DNA of 64,000 nt from contig NZ_PVTZ01000002.1 in NCBI RefSeq assembly GCF_003003125.1, positions 248,001 through 312,000 of the forward strand, written 5' to 3'. This stretch comes from Laceyella sediminis (lineage in GTDB: Bacteria > Bacillota > Bacilli > Thermoactinomycetales > Thermoactinomycetaceae). Shown piece after piece: positions 44,911 through 54,145 of this stretch (position 1 is the stretch's first letter; every line of letters starts with the position of its first letter). Below the pieces are notes generated by a model, which had not been told where the DNA came from, ran no database searches, and worked only from the letters and a program-made list of their open reading frames with translations. The position numbers were made by a program, and so were the translations under genes.

Positions 44911-45201
44911 TTATTTTTCGTCGATGTTGATGATCAGGTGACGCAAAATGTTGTCGTTAATGCGGATCACGTGATCAAGTTCGTCAACAACGCGCGCTTC
45001 ACCTTTGAATGTGTACACGGTGTACACACCTTCACGATGTTTGTCGATCTCGTAAGCGAGACGGCGTTTGCCCATTTCGTCGATGTTGGTGATTTCGCCG
45101 CCGTTTTCCGTAATGGTCGCTTGTACCTTTTCACGGGTCGCTTTTACGGTTTCCTCATCCACATCTGGACGTACGATGAACATGATTTCGTAGTTATGCA
45201 T
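44911..45201 (-). CDS. rpsF: 30S ribosomal protein S6
   Basis: 96 residues, MHNYEIMFIVRPDVDEETVKA to RHLIINIDEK, with YTFKGEARVVDELDHVIRI. Partner of S18. AAAAGGAGGTGTAGAGG precedes the ATG, an extended ribosome-binding site. First gene of the operon behind a good sigma-A promoter and a structured leader. Confidence 0.98.
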   Translation of the reverse strand: MHNYEIMFIVRPDVDEETVKATREKVQATITENGGEITNIDEMGKRRLAYEIDKHREGVYTVYTFKGEARVVDELDHVIRINDNILRHLIINIDEK

Positions 45202-45207
45202 CCTCTA

Positions 45208-45260
45208 CACCTCCTTTTGGACTTAAACGGCCCTGCTATGCGACGCAGAGCAAGGAGTAA
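45208..45260 (-). promoter_or_regulatory. Candidate S6:S18-binding leader hairpin of rpsF
   Basis: In the rpsF leader GCTCTGC pairs with GCAGGGC (one G-U) around an 8-nt loop, and the 3' arm is followed by CCG-like GGGCCGTTT. Many bacteria carry an S6:S18-binding hairpin with a CCG bulge here for autoregulation. The outer stem is not clear by eye, so the assignment is tentative. Confidence 0.4.
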
Positions 45261-45287
45261 TACGTCTGATACGTAGTACGATTAGTA

Positions 45288-45316
45288 ATTGTAACAGAAA
45301 ACGAAAAAGAAATCAA
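45288..45316 (-). promoter_or_regulatory. Sigma-A promoter of rpsF-ssb-rpsR
   Basis: TTGATT (45316-45311) and TACAAT (45293-45288) on the minus strand are exactly 17 bp apart (4/6 and 5/6 consensus matches). Leader length is about 80 nt. Confidence 0.75.
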
Positions 45317-45400
45317 TGAACCCTCACTGCAAAAAGAGCAAAAAACAGGTAGGGCGAAGAACTCGGGAAAGTGCCAAAATGATTGTGGCAGCTTTCGCTT

Positions 45401-46501
45401 CTACACGTTAAAGCGGAACGTCATGATGTCCCCGTCTTTGACGACATAATCTTTCCCTTCCAAACGCAATAATCCCTTCTCGCGGGCAACCGCTTGTGAT
45501 CCACAGGCGATCAGGTCTTCATACGCTGTAACCTCTGCGCGAATGAAGCCGCGTTCAAAGTCGGTGTGGATCACCGCGGCCGCTTGCGGCGCTTTGGTGC
45601 CCTCGCGGATGGTCCAAGCCCGCACTTCTTTCTCACCAGCGGTAAAATACGTGATCAAGCCGAGCAACTTGTAGGCGGCCGAGATCAAACGATCCAAGCC
45701 CGACTGCTCCAAGCCGAGCTCTTCTAAAAACATGGCTCGCTCTTCTCCTTCTAACTCGGCGATTTCCGCTTCCACTTGGGCACTGATCGGCACCACTTCC
45801 GCTCCTTCAGCGGCAGCGATTTCCTTCACTACCTGCACATAGGGATTTTCGTCGGGATTGGCAATGTCCTGTTCGCTCACATTGGCCGCATAGAGGACAT
45901 TTTTCATCGTCAAAAGGTTCAGGCTCTTGATCAGTTTGCGTTCTTCTTCATCCAACTCTACCATACGCGCCGGTTTTCCTTCGGCTAGAACCTGTTGCAA
46001 CCGCTCCAGGATGGCATGCTCTTGCGCCGCCACTTTGTCCCCGCTCTTTTTCTGCTTTTTCACACGCTCCAACCGTTTTTCAACGGTTTCCAAGTCCGCC
46101 AGCACCAACTCTAAGCTGATGGTTTCTATATCCGCAGCTGGGTCCACTTTGCCCGCCACATGGGTGATGTTTTCATCTTCAAAGCAACGAACCACATGAA
46201 TAATGGCGTCCACTTCGCGGATATGGGAGAGAAATTTGTTTCCCAGCCCTTCCCCCCGGCTCGCTCCTTTCACCAGGCCGGCGATGTCCACGAATTGGAA
46301 GGATGTGGGAACGGTCCGTTGCGGTTTGATCAATTCCGCCAACCGATCCAATCGCGGATCCGGCACATCGACAACCCCCACATTCGGATCAATCGTGCAA
46401 AACGGGTAGTTGGCAGACTCCGCTCCTGCTTGGGTGATCGCATTAAACAGCGTGGATTTTCCTACGTTAGGTAAACCGACAATTCCAGTAGCTAACGCCA
46501 T
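45401..46501 (-). CDS. ychF: Redox-regulated ATPase YchF (Obg-like)
   Basis: 366 residues. G-domain with [18 protein letters not shown] (P-loop), [17 protein letters not shown], a helical coiled-coil insertion, and a C-terminal TGS domain ending [18 protein letters not shown]. YchF prefers ATP over GTP and associates with ribosomes and stress responses. Position next to a DUF951 gene and rpsF is usual for Bacillales. Confidence 0.97.
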   Translation of the reverse strand: MALATGIVGLPNVGKSTLFNAITQAGAESANYPFCTIDPNVGVVDVPDPRLDRLAELIKPQRTVPTSFQFVDIAGLVKGASRGEGLGNKFLSHIREVDAIIHVVRCFEDENITHVAGKVDPAADIETISLELVLADLETVEKRLERVKKQKKSGDKVAAQEHAILERLQQVLAEGKPARMVELDEEERKLIKSLNLLTMKNVLYAANVSEQDIANPDENPYVQVVKEIAAAEGAEVVPISAQVEAEIAELEGEERAMFLEELGLEQSGLDRLISAAYKLLGLITYFTAGEKEVRAWTIREGTKAPQAAAVIHTDFERGFIRAEVTAYEDLIACGSQAVAREKGLLRLEGKDYVVKDGDIMTFRFNV

Positions 46502-46651
46502 CTTTTGGCTCCTCCTCTAACGTCCGATTCTCACCGAACACCGTACTGATATTCGAATCCTTGTCCATTATAGCGAAAAGTGGGGCCGAGTGCCATCAGC
46601 GGGAGGACAGAGGATTTGGCCATGCGGATCATCACCTAGTGTACTCCGGAC

Positions 46652-46684
46652 AAAAAAAGCGGCCTCTCTTGCATGAGGCCGCTC
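46652..46684 (-). terminator. Terminator downstream of the DUF951 gene
   Basis: On the minus strand AGCGGCCTC/GAGGCCGCT, a 9-bp stem, is followed by seven T. Confidence 0.9.
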
Positions 46685-46688
46685 ATCC

Positions 46689-46895
46689 TTATTCTGTTTC
46701 ATCCTGTCCGCCCGCGGGCACCAATACGCGCTTCAATCTCTTTTCAAACCGGCTCCGCGGCAACAAGACGCTGTGGTCGCATCCTGTGCATTTCATGCGG
46801 ATATCGGCTCCCATACGAATGATTTTCCATGCGTTCGTTCCGCAAGGATGTGCCTTTTTCATTTCCACGACATCGCCAAGACCAAATTGCTTCAT
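46689..46895 (-). CDS. DUF951 family protein
   Basis: About 68 residues (MKQFGLGDVVEMKKAHPCGTN-like start, then IRMGADIRMKCTGCDHSVLLPRSRFEKRLKRVL). The C-x-G-x-N and CTGCDH features are typical of DUF951, an uncharacterised small protein encoded upstream of ychF in many Firmicutes. Start is ATG 46895 or TTG 46901; a GAGAG stretch precedes both. Confidence 0.88.
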   Translation of the reverse strand: MKQFGLGDVVEMKKAHPCGTNAWKIIRMGADIRMKCTGCDHSVLLPRSRFEKRLKRVLVPAGGQDETE

Positions 46896-47112
46896 TTGCA
46901 ATTCAGATCACTCTCTCTTCTGTGAATGCTACAATTATAGAAAGCCTCTGGTCAAAATTCAACCAGCTTGTATTTGATTCTTTCCCGCTATTAGCTTCCG
47001 CAATTCCTGTTACACGGCCAGACTGATATTTTCTATTATATGCTGTTTTTTAGCGACTGTTGGCTAAACTTTGGTTAACTCTCCGACCTATTTTAATAAT
47101 CTAGCAACCTAT

Positions 47113-47141
47113 GTATATTTTCCCTCTCAAATCCGTATACT
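47113..47141 (+). promoter_or_regulatory. Candidate forespore (sigma-F/G type) promoter of yyaC
   Basis: GTATA (47113-47117), a 17-bp spacer and GTATACT (47135-47141) resemble sigma-F/sigma-G elements, and yyaC is a sigma-F-controlled gene in Bacillus subtilis. The match is loose. Confidence 0.4.
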
Positions 47142-47171
47142 GTTACAGAATTGATTCTCGGAGGGTTGTCC

Positions 47172-47762
47172 ATGAACGAATATGCCTCTGTCCGCCAAGC
47201 GCATAAAACAACCTATCCTTTTCGGGTTGAACACACCCATCCTATGGCAGATGAGGAGTTTGCAAATCATCTAGCGTTTGCTTGCCGCTCTTTCGCCCCT
47301 TATCATGACATCGTTTGCGTATGCGTCGGCACCGACCGTTCAACTGGTGACGCGCTGGGCCCTCTGGTTGGAAGTGCTTTGCGCAAAGATCCCCCACCCG
47401 GCCTGCTCATATACGGTACACTGGATGACCCGGTGCACGCGCTCAATCTTGAAGAAACCTTGGAGAACATCTCATCCGCCCATCCCCATTCGCTGGTCAT
47501 TGCAGTGGACGCTTGTCTTGGCCACTTTAAAAGCGTAGGATCAATCCAGCTGGGGCTAGGGCCGTTAAAGCCTGGAGCCGGAGTGAACAAATCCTTACCG
47601 GAAGTGGGAAACATCCATATCACCGGCATAGTCAACGTATCCGGATTCATGGAATATTTCGTCTTACAAAACACCCGGTTGAGCTTGGTCATGAACATGG
47701 CCGAAATCATCTCCACTTCTATTAAAAAAGCCTGTTTAAAGATGCCCACACTCTCGGCGTAA
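47172..47762 (+). CDS. yyaC: Spore protease YyaC
   Basis: 196 residues related to the germination protease fold: VCVCVGTDRSTGDALGPLVGSAL, VIAVDACLGHFKSVGSIQLGLGPLKPGAGVNK and HITGIVNVSGF are YyaC family stretches. It is a forespore-expressed predicted protease/hydrogenase-maturation-like fold. ATG 47172 has GGAGG eight bases upstream. Position near parB matches Bacillus. Presence implies an endospore former. Confidence 0.93.
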   Translation: MNEYASVRQAHKTTYPFRVEHTHPMADEEFANHLAFACRSFAPYHDIVCVCVGTDRSTGDALGPLVGSALRKDPPPGLLIYGTLDDPVHALNLEETLENISSAHPHSLVIAVDACLGHFKSVGSIQLGLGPLKPGAGVNKSLPEVGNIHITGIVNVSGFMEYFVLQNTRLSLVMNMAEIISTSIKKACLKMPTLSA

Positions 47763-47797
47763 TCGAAACAGGATCCAAACGCTCGGTCAACAAACGC

Positions 47798-47827
47798 AGG
47801 CCGCCTGCTTTTAGCAGACGGCCTGGA
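47798..47827. terminator. Possible terminator after yyaC
   Basis: CAGGCCGCCTGC/GCAGACGGCCTG pairs with one mismatch around TTTTA. No T-run follows, so it may be factor-assisted or simply a stem-loop. Confidence 0.4.
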
Positions 47828-47926
47828 CTCGTTCACTGAAATGGTATTGACACCCCATGATCAGCCTTCGCTTCCCTGACTCTCCCTATGTCGAAAGATC
47901 ATAGCATCCTGTAGGAAGTCTGCCAA

Positions 47927-49063
47927 TCATGACAGATAACGCTGAATCTCAGCAATGGCCTTTAAAAACGATTCTATCTCGGCTGGGGTGTTGAAATAGC
48001 CGGGGCTCACCCGGATGGCCCCCGCCTCCGTGCCTAAGCTACGATGCTTCAAAGCGGCGCAATGGAACCCAGCGCGGACAGCGATGTCATAATGTTGATC
48101 TAAGATCATCGCTACCTCTTGACCATCCAAACCGACTAGATTGAAAGAGAAAAGCGGCAACGAAGGCATCTCCTCGGTGGACAGCCGCACCCCATTCAGC
48201 CGTTTCAGTCCTTCCCACAACAAACGGGTCAGCTCCATTTCATGCTGATGAATGCACTCCACACCCGTCCGCAACACAAAGTCCACGCCCGCCCCCAGTC
48301 CGGCAAGACCCGGCGTGTTGAGTGTGCCGCTCTCAAAGCCGCCTGGCCAGTCTAGCGGTTGTTCCAGCTCCTCTGAGCGGCTCCCGGTTCCTCCGAACAA
48401 AAGCGGATATATGGAAACACCTTCTGCCACATACAGCCCACCCGTGCCTTGCGGCCCATACAATCCTTTATGCCCTGGAAAAGCGAGCATATCAATGGGC
48501 CATTCATCAAGCCGGTACGGCAGCAAGCCCGCCGTCTGCGAAGCATCCACCAAGTACAGGATCCCCTTGCTTCGAGCATACTGACCGATCTCCACAACTG
48601 GCATCACTTCTCCAGTCACATTGGAACCATGGGTAGTGATGATCATTTTTGTTTGCGGTGATACCGCCTGTTGGATCGCCGTCAGCCAATCTCCTGATGC
48701 AGAAGGTTCCACCACGCTGACCCGAACTCCTTTCGTCTGGGCGAGCGCGGTAACCGGGCGGGCGACAGCATTATGTTCCCATCCAGAGATAATCACATGG
48801 TCTTCCGAAGAGAGCGTTCCTTGAATCGCTTGGTTAATGGCATGGGTCGCATGAAAACAAAAGAGAAAACGATTGGGGTCCTTCACGCCAAACAGACGTG
48901 CCAGTTTGGCTCTGGTTTTCGCGATGGTCTGCTCCGCCCTGCGCGCCAGTTGGTGGCCTCCGCGTCCGGGATTAGCCCCATAGTCCGAAATAGCAGTCTT
49001 CGCCGCTTCCGCTACCTCTGGGGGTTTGGGCCAGGTCGAAGCCGCATTGTCCAAATAAATCAC
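47927..49063 (-). CDS. Class V aminotransferase, cysteine-desulfurase type
   Basis: 378 residues. The PLP-binding Lys is in FPGHKGLYGPQG, with SGWEHNAVARP, TTHGSNVTGEVMP and DASQTAG shaping the site. A Cys in VRAGFHCAALKH near the C-terminus fits the catalytic loop of SufS/CsdB-like desulfurases, which release sulfur from cysteine as enzyme persulfide. The partner scaffold is not encoded nearby. GTG start 49063 after AGAGGAAA. The sulfur acceptor is unknown. Confidence 0.85.
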   Translation of the reverse strand: MIYLDNAASTWPKPPEVAEAAKTAISDYGANPGRGGHQLARRAEQTIAKTRAKLARLFGVKDPNRFLFCFHATHAINQAIQGTLSSEDHVIISGWEHNAVARPVTALAQTKGVRVSVVEPSASGDWLTAIQQAVSPQTKMIITTHGSNVTGEVMPVVEIGQYARSKGILYLVDASQTAGLLPYRLDEWPIDMLAFPGHKGLYGPQGTGGLYVAEGVSIYPLLFGGTGSRSEELEQPLDWPGGFESGTLNTPGLAGLGAGVDFVLRTGVECIHQHEMELTRLLWEGLKRLNGVRLSTEEMPSLPLFSFNLVGLDGQEVAMILDQHYDIAVRAGFHCAALKHRSLGTEAGAIRVSPGYFNTPAEIESFLKAIAEIQRYLS

Positions 49064-49080
49064 TTTCCTCTTCCCCCTGT

Positions 49081-49938
49081 TTATTCAATCACCCGCTCGC
49101 CATTTAACATTTCGATCAAGCGTTCCAGCTCCCGTTCGGAGTAATATTCAATTTCGATTTTCCCCTTTTTCCGCCCATGTTTAATGCGTACTGGGGTGCT
49201 AAACACTTGTTGCAACACATCTTCATACCGCTTGATGAATGGATCGGCAGTTTTCTTTTTGCGCTCTTCCTTTTTGGGCATCACTTCGTTTAACTTTTGC
49301 ACCCATTCTTCCAACTGCCGTACACTTGGCTTCTCTTTGATCACTTTTTCCGCTAGCCGTTTCAGCATATCCCGATCTTTTACCCCCAGCAGGGTACGAG
49401 CATGTCCCATCGATAATGTTCCACGTGAAACATACTCTTGCACCTCCGCCGGCAATTGCAACAATCGCAAGAAATTGGCCACATGCGGACGGCTTTTCCC
49501 AACTCGTTCTGCCAGTTCCTCTTGCGTAATCCCCAAATGATTCATCAGTTTCTGATAGGCGAAGGCAACTTCGATTGGATTCAAATCTTCCCGCTGTATG
49601 TTTTCCACCAGCGCAATTTCCATCATCTGCTCATCAGTAAAATCTCTTACGACAATGGGAACGGTCTGCAATGCAGCCAGCTTAGCCGCGCGAAAACGAC
49701 GCTCCCCAGCCACGATTTCATAACCCCGAATGCTCTTGCGGACAACCAAGGGTTGTACAATCCCATGTTGCTTAATCGATTCCATCAATTCCTGCAACGC
49801 TGCATCGTCAAAGTTCTTACGAGGTTGATACGGATTGGGGCGCAGCTCAGTGATCTCCGCCTCCGTCACCACATCTTCCTCTTTCACGTCAACTTGCGAA
49901 AACAAGGCATCCAATCCTCGGCCCAGACGTTTACTCAT
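49081..49938 (-). CDS. parB: Chromosome partition protein ParB (Spo0J)
   Basis: 285 residues. N-terminal CTP-binding ParB domain (ELRPNPYQPRKNFDD, VAGERRFRAAKLA, ENIQREDLNPIEVAFAY), central helix-turn-helix (TQEELAERVGKSRPHVANFLRLL) and a C-terminal dimer domain. It loads on parS, slides as a CTP clamp and recruits SMC. ATG 49938 overlaps the parA stop by eight bases. A perfect parS lies inside the gene, as in Bacillus subtilis. Confidence 0.97.
   Translation of the reverse strand: MSKRLGRGLDALFSQVDVKEEDVVTEAEITELRPNPYQPRKNFDDAALQELMESIKQHGIVQPLVVRKSIRGYEIVAGERRFRAAKLAALQTVPIVVRDFTDEQMMEIALVENIQREDLNPIEVAFAYQKLMNHLGITQEELAERVGKSRPHVANFLRLLQLPAEVQEYVSRGTLSMGHARTLLGVKDRDMLKRLAEKVIKEKPSVRQLEEWVQKLNEVMPKKEERKKKTADPFIKRYEDVLQQVFSTPVRIKHGRKKGKIEIEYYSERELERLIEMLNGERVIE
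49417..49432. promoter_or_regulatory. parS site inside parB
   Basis: TGTTCCACGTGAAACA is a perfect match to the consensus TGTTNCACGTGAAACA bound by ParB/Spo0J. Confidence 0.97.
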
Positions 49939-52645
49939 TCTGCATCACCACTTCTCTCGCCAATTCATTGTAACATTCTGCCCCTCGCGAACGCGCATCA
50001 TAGACGATAATCGGTTGCCCATGGCTGGGCGCCTCACTCAATCGGATGTTGCGCGGAATCACTGTGTTGTACACTTTCGTCTGGAAGTATTTTTTCACTT
50101 CTTCCATCACCTGCGAAGACAGGTTGGTTCGGGCGTCATACATGGTCAGCAAAACACCTTCAATCTCCAACCCTTTGTTCAAATGCTTTTGCACAATGCG
50201 AATGGTATTAAGGAGTTGTCCCAACCCTTCCAACGCATAAAACTCACATTGAATCGGTATCAACACCGATTGGGCGGCACTCAGCGCATTCAGGGTGATA
50301 ATCCCCAGTGAAGGGGGACAATCGATGAAGATGTAATCAAAACGGTGTTTCACGGTCTGTAACGCGTTTTTCAACCGCTTCTCCCGCGAAATAACTTGCG
50401 ACAGTTCGATTTCCACCCCGGCCAATTGAATCGTGGCCGGAATCAAAAAAAGATTTTCCAACAAAGTCGGCAGGATCGATTGCTCCGCTGGTGCTTCATC
50501 AATTAACACATCATAGATGCAGTGCTTGACATCCCCTTTGTTTATGCCCAGCCCACTTGTTGTGTTCCCTTGGGGGTCAATATCTACAATCAACACTTTC
50601 TTCCCTTGTGCCGCAATCGCTGCAGCCAAGTTCACTGACGTGGTTGTTTTGTAGGGTAGACAGACAGCGCCAGTTCCCTTATCCCTGATAAGGGCCGGTT
50701 TCTATCAGCCCCCCTCCGAACCGGACGTACACCTTTCGATGTATCCGGCTCTCCAGTTGTCCCTAAGCCGTTTTTCATATATAAGAGAACACTGACTGAG
50801 TGGTTCGTTAAAATAAGAGATCCACCCCGTCTCCCCCTTTACCGCAAGAGTTTGTTTGCTCCCCGAATTGCGCGAACCGTATTTGCGCAACACTTGTTTT
50901 ACCGATATCTTCTCTTTGCTGGCGATAGTTTTAAGCAGACTGCCATAGTGATAATAACGGAACTTGCCCAACTTGGCCCTTACATCTGCCGCATAGCGAT
51001 ACGTCTGATATAATTCCTTCATCTCCCCGGCGTACAAGCTCACCAACTCCGGGACACTAAGGTGGAGCCGTCCTGGATGACGCACCGGCTTCCCTTCGCG
51101 GCGGAAAGGACACGTAAGCTCTTGCATAGCCACATGTGGCACCAAGGGAGTAAGTCGCCCCGGTTCTCTGCAATCCGGTGCAAGTTCATATGGGCCAAAC
51201 CGCACCCGTTGCTTGTCTTGCACATGAACCAGCGTCAACGGCGCAAACGATTCAAACCGAAGTTCATTTTCCAGACAATCATGCAGGTGATCGCGAAGTG
51301 CTTGGGCCATCCGTTTCGATCCTTTGACACCTACAAACAAATATCGGTTCCACCGGATATAATGCATGTCTATTGGAGAGGATGCTGCTTGAACATATCG
51401 CCGCATGCATCGATCCAGCGCATGGAACAGCAACTGGCAAGGAAACCAAAGCCTTTTCCCATCGGCATGGACGGCAATCGGTTCGGTGCGCTCGGTCATC
51501 TGCCGGCGATCGGCATTCAACATACGCCGAACCAGCTCCAACAACCGCCCATCCTCCAGCCGCTCCCGTAACAACTCCAGCAATAAAGCCTGTTGGTTTG
51601 GATTCCAATGAACAGGAAGTGCCCCTCCTACCAACCAATCCACGCCGATCGCTTCACGTATGGCCCGCAAAGCGCCTTCTATGGTAGGCATCGGGTAGAC
51701 ACCATGCGAACCATGCCAAAAATGCGGTTCAAAGATTGCGGAAATAAGCTGAATAACTGCCCCGCGCAACAAGCGATCTTCCCATTTGGGCTGTCGCCCT
51801 GGCTTGTCCACCTTGCCAAAGTCATCGGGGGCAAATCGGTAGGTCTCCGTTCTCAATTGATGAATCATTTTTTCTATCATCGCTATGTAAGCCTGTCCGT
51901 GCAGTGCCAAATCGGCCTCCGTACCGGATGTTTCCTGCGCCTGCGTGAGCGCATATCGATAGAAATCGGGATTAAACAAATTGCGGTAAAGTCGACGAAA
52001 GCGAAAGTGCGGCTGTTCCTTCGCTTTTTGGCTTAGCAATGATAGGATGACCTCGGCTCTCTGCATTACGCATACCTCCGGCACACTATCATTTGGACAA
52101 CCTGCCCCCCTTCGCCACGTAGCAGGCTTTCCCTACCTCAGACTACTATGGGGGCTCCGTCACCATAGTGAAAACAGTGGGCTCTTCTTTAGACCCAGCC
52201 TCACCTTAGGTGATCTCCGTTTAGAACGATGAGTACAAGGGAGTGACTTAGGTTCCCGTTCGTCTCCTTTACGTATCGTCGATACGCCGAGGAAAGTTAG
52301 AGAGTGCCGAAGAGCGCGGGCAATGCTCCCGACAAACTTTCCTGTACGCTTGCCCCTTTGGGCTGGCGCACCCCGGATGGTTAAGGCAAGGAAACTGGGT
52401 TTCAAGCAGTCTAGCCTTGACCATATCACTCCTTGGTCTTGCGCATCCACTTGACATCAGCCATGCAAGCCTTGCGCGTTACTGACAGGCGATGTTCCCT
52501 GATCGGCGTTTCCCCCTCAGGTAAGTCAGTCGACCATCGGGATCTCTCTCTAATCCCGAGCTTCCTTTGAAGCGATACTCACCGCCCCTTACGGACGCAC
52601 GCCCACGCCTCCTTTTTGATTGGCAATTGCAATGATTTTGCCCAT
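49931..52645 (-). CDS. parA: Chromosome partition ATPase ParA (Soj), split by a group II intron
   Basis: Exon 1 is 52645-52601 (15 codons, MGKIIAIANQKGGVG) with AGAGGTGG before the ATG; exon 2 is 50650-49931. Joining them gives KGGVG|KTTTSVNLAAAIAAQGKKV and a 254-residue ParA of normal length, with DIDPQGNTTSGLG and IDCPPSLG following. The intron therefore lies within the deviant Walker A motif, between G15 and K16. Unspliced mRNA reads only VRP and a stop after exon 1, so functional ParA depends on splicing. Soj dimers bind DNA with ATP, are regulated by Spo0J, and influence DnaA and chromosome segregation. Stop overlaps the parB start. Confidence 0.92.
50705..52066 (-). CDS. Group II intron-encoded protein with lost RT catalytic motifs; probable splicing maturase
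   Basis: 453 residues, ATG 52066 with GGAGG eight bases upstream. The start resembles CL-type intron proteins (MQRAEVILSLLSQK...FRRLYRNLFNPDFYRYAL). WEDRLLRGAVIQLISAIFEP fits RT motif 2, and SLYAGEMKELYQTYRYAADV with LLKTIASKEKISVKQVLRKYG fits domain X. However, the usual GDIKGFFDNID block reads GALPVHWNPNQ, PQGG is missing, and YADD is replaced by WNRY. No HNH endonuclease domain follows. The frame is nevertheless open throughout, and its end overlaps domain V. It is best read as a maturase without reverse transcription; alignment is by eye. Confidence 0.85.
   Translation of the reverse strand: MQRAEVILSLLSQKAKEQPHFRFRRLYRNLFNPDFYRYALTQAQETSGTEADLALHGQAYIAMIEKMIHQLRTETYRFAPDDFGKVDKPGRQPKWEDRLLRGAVIQLISAIFEPHFWHGSHGVYPMPTIEGALRAIREAIGVDWLVGGALPVHWNPNQQALLLELLRERLEDGRLLELVRRMLNADRRQMTERTEPIAVHADGKRLWFPCQLLFHALDRCMRRYVQAASSPIDMHYIRWNRYLFVGVKGSKRMAQALRDHLHDCLENELRFESFAPLTLVHVQDKQRVRFGPYELAPDCREPGRLTPLVPHVAMQELTCPFRREGKPVRHPGRLHLSVPELVSLYAGEMKELYQTYRYAADVRAKLGKFRYYHYGSLLKTIASKEKISVKQVLRKYGSRNSGSKQTLAVKGETGWISYFNEPLSQCSLIYEKRLRDNWRAGYIERCTSGSEGG
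50718..50751 (-). ncRNA. Group II intron domain V
   Basis: The 34-nt hairpin starts GAGCCGGATACATC, has a GAAA tetraloop and ends GTCCGGTTC. The AGC triad, tetraloop and two-nucleotide bulge region are those of catalytic domain V. It also encodes the last residues of the intron protein. Confidence 0.92.
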
Positions 52646-53181
52646 TGTTCCACCTCTTCTCCCAAACATCCGCTGGCATGTTCGAGGATTCATCGCCCCG
52701 CTCCATGAACCGGGGCTTTCCTGCCTATCGTTGTAGCGAGATTGGAGTAAAGCAAAGGTGCCGCATGCCGCTATTCCCCACCCTTAAACCGTTCAAGCTC
52801 TCCATTCTCAGGCCATCCTGTTTCCTCATGAAACTTCAGCCTATTAAGCAGAAGGGGATGGCCAAACGCCTTATCCCGGAAACAAACCAATTCTCCCCAT
52901 TCAAGGCGTTTCAACCCATTTCCAGGCAAGCGACGCCGCTTCCATTCCATGCCGTTCTTCTCTTCATGCGGGGCAAAACCGGGATCGAATTCCCTTTTCC
53001 CGCTTACAACGACGTTTCAAAGCTCTTGTAAAGAAAAAGAGGCGACCGCCTCCACAGACGTCTTGGCGAAACCATCCTGTCCAACCGTCTTTGAAGCTTT
53101 GTTGCCTCGCTTTTCATTCTTTTCTCCCTTTATTTTAATAATAGTCAAGTGAGAACGAAAGGAAAAAATCATGAAATCGTT
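52646..53181. other. 536-bp gap between parA and noc with only weak small ORFs
   Basis: No convincing gene. Two minus-strand ORFs could be real or relics: 53117-53004 (37 codons, ATG with GGGAGAAAAG upstream, MKSEATKLQRRLDRMVSP...) and 52950-52771 (59 codons, MEWKRRRLPGNGLKRLEWG...). A stem GCCCCG/CGGGGC is at 52694-52716. The parA promoter should be in this stretch; a clear -35/-10 pair was not found. The plus-strand frame 52645-53031 looks like antisense. Confidence 0.35.
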
Positions 53182-54015
53182 TTAATCCCCCTGTTTCGGA
53201 ATGCGGATGATCACCTCATAAAACTCATCATGCTCCTGTTCATCCGCCTGCACCAGCAAGCCGCTCTGCTTCACCATATCCACTGATTGCCGAATCGTAT
53301 TGATGGCGATGCGTAAATCGCGAGACACTGACTTGCGCCGGCTTTTCTTCGTTTTCTCCGTGGAAGCCAGCAGTTTGCTGATTCGCTCTTCCGTCTGTTT
53401 CACATTCAAATCGTGTTCAATGATATCCGCCAACACCTGCAATTGCAGCGCCTCATCTTTGAGGGACAAGAGCGCCCGGGCATGCCGCTCGGTGATGGAT
53501 CGCTTGAGCAAGGCCGTTTGCACCTCTTCAGGTAAATGCAACAGCCGCAATTTGTTCGCAATCGTTGATTGTCCTTTACCCAAGCGCTGTGCTAAACTTT
53601 CTTGTGTCAACTGATTCAATTCCAACAATCGTTGATACGCATGTGCTTCTTCGATTGCCGTTAGATTTTCCCGTTGCAAATTCTCAATCAAGGCGGCCGA
53701 CGCCGCTTGGTTGTCAGTCATATTGCGAATGATCGCCGGGACGGTTTCCATGCCTAGCTTTCTAACTGCCCGCAGGCGCCGTTCACCCGCAATCAGTTCA
53801 TAACCCCCGTGCCCGTTCCGTCGCACAACTATCGGCTGAATAACGCCATGCGAACGAATGGACTGGCACAATTCATCAATCCGATCTTCTTGGAAGACCG
53901 TTCGAGGTTGATACGGGCTTGGCTCAATGATTTCCACTGAAATGTGCTTCACTTGGTCCAGGCTTTTGTCCTCTTTATCCACCAAACCGAATAGTCGTGT
54001 GAACGGTTGTTTCAT
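53182..54015 (-). CDS. noc: Nucleoid occlusion protein Noc
   Basis: 277 residues of the ParB/Noc family: [86 protein letters not shown]. Noc binds NBS sites, associates with membrane through its N-terminal amphipathic helix ([14 protein letters not shown]) and blocks septum formation over DNA. The N-terminal KQPFTRLFG motif and the place next to rsmG/mnmG distinguish it from Spo0J. ATG 54015 chosen; GTG codons just upstream are alternatives. Confidence 0.93.
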   Translation of the reverse strand: MKQPFTRLFGLVDKEDKSLDQVKHISVEIIEPSPYQPRTVFQEDRIDELCQSIRSHGVIQPIVVRRNGHGGYELIAGERRLRAVRKLGMETVPAIIRNMTDNQAASAALIENLQRENLTAIEEAHAYQRLLELNQLTQESLAQRLGKGQSTIANKLRLLHLPEEVQTALLKRSITERHARALLSLKDEALQLQVLADIIEHDLNVKQTEERISKLLASTEKTKKSRRKSVSRDLRIAINTIRQSVDMVKQSGLLVQADEQEHDEFYEVIIRIPKQGD

Positions 54016-54129
54016 TGACACAGACACCACCTTACGGTTATCTCGAAGTAGCCCGATCTATTAATACCATTCGCTGGCAGTCACATCACACCCTGCCCGC
54101 TGGCCATTTCTCAAAAAATGTTCAGGAAA

Positions 54130-54145
54130 TGTTCCACGTGAAACA
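54130..54145. promoter_or_regulatory. parS site upstream of noc
   Basis: TGTTCCACGTGAAACA, perfect match to the ParB/Spo0J consensus, identical to the copy inside parB. It lies in the 330-bp gap 54016-54345 between noc and the second actin-like gene. Confidence 0.97.

Larger units (their letters stand above)
50651..52600 (-). mobile_element. Group II intron inserted in parA (about 1950 nt)
   Basis: On the minus strand the element begins GTGCG (consensus GUGYG) at 52600 and ends CTACCCTAC at 50651, with an A at position 7 from the end as candidate branch point. A canonical 34-nt domain V occupies 50751-50718. Precise removal restores the parA frame. About 534 nt of structured RNA (domains I-III) precede the internal ORF; domain VI lies in 50717-50651. 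Boundaries are set by the parA reading frame and the terminal consensus, so they are probably exact to within a base or two. Confidence 0.93.

Noticed and set aside
49931-50635. N-terminally truncated ParA as a pseudogene
   Set aside because: The missing Walker A start is found 1.95 kb upstream in frame, with group II intron ends between, so the gene is split and not broken.
52645-53031. 128-codon plus-strand ORF between parA and noc
   Set aside because: No recognisable domain, no convincing ribosome-binding site, and it overlaps the parA start; more likely antisense noise.
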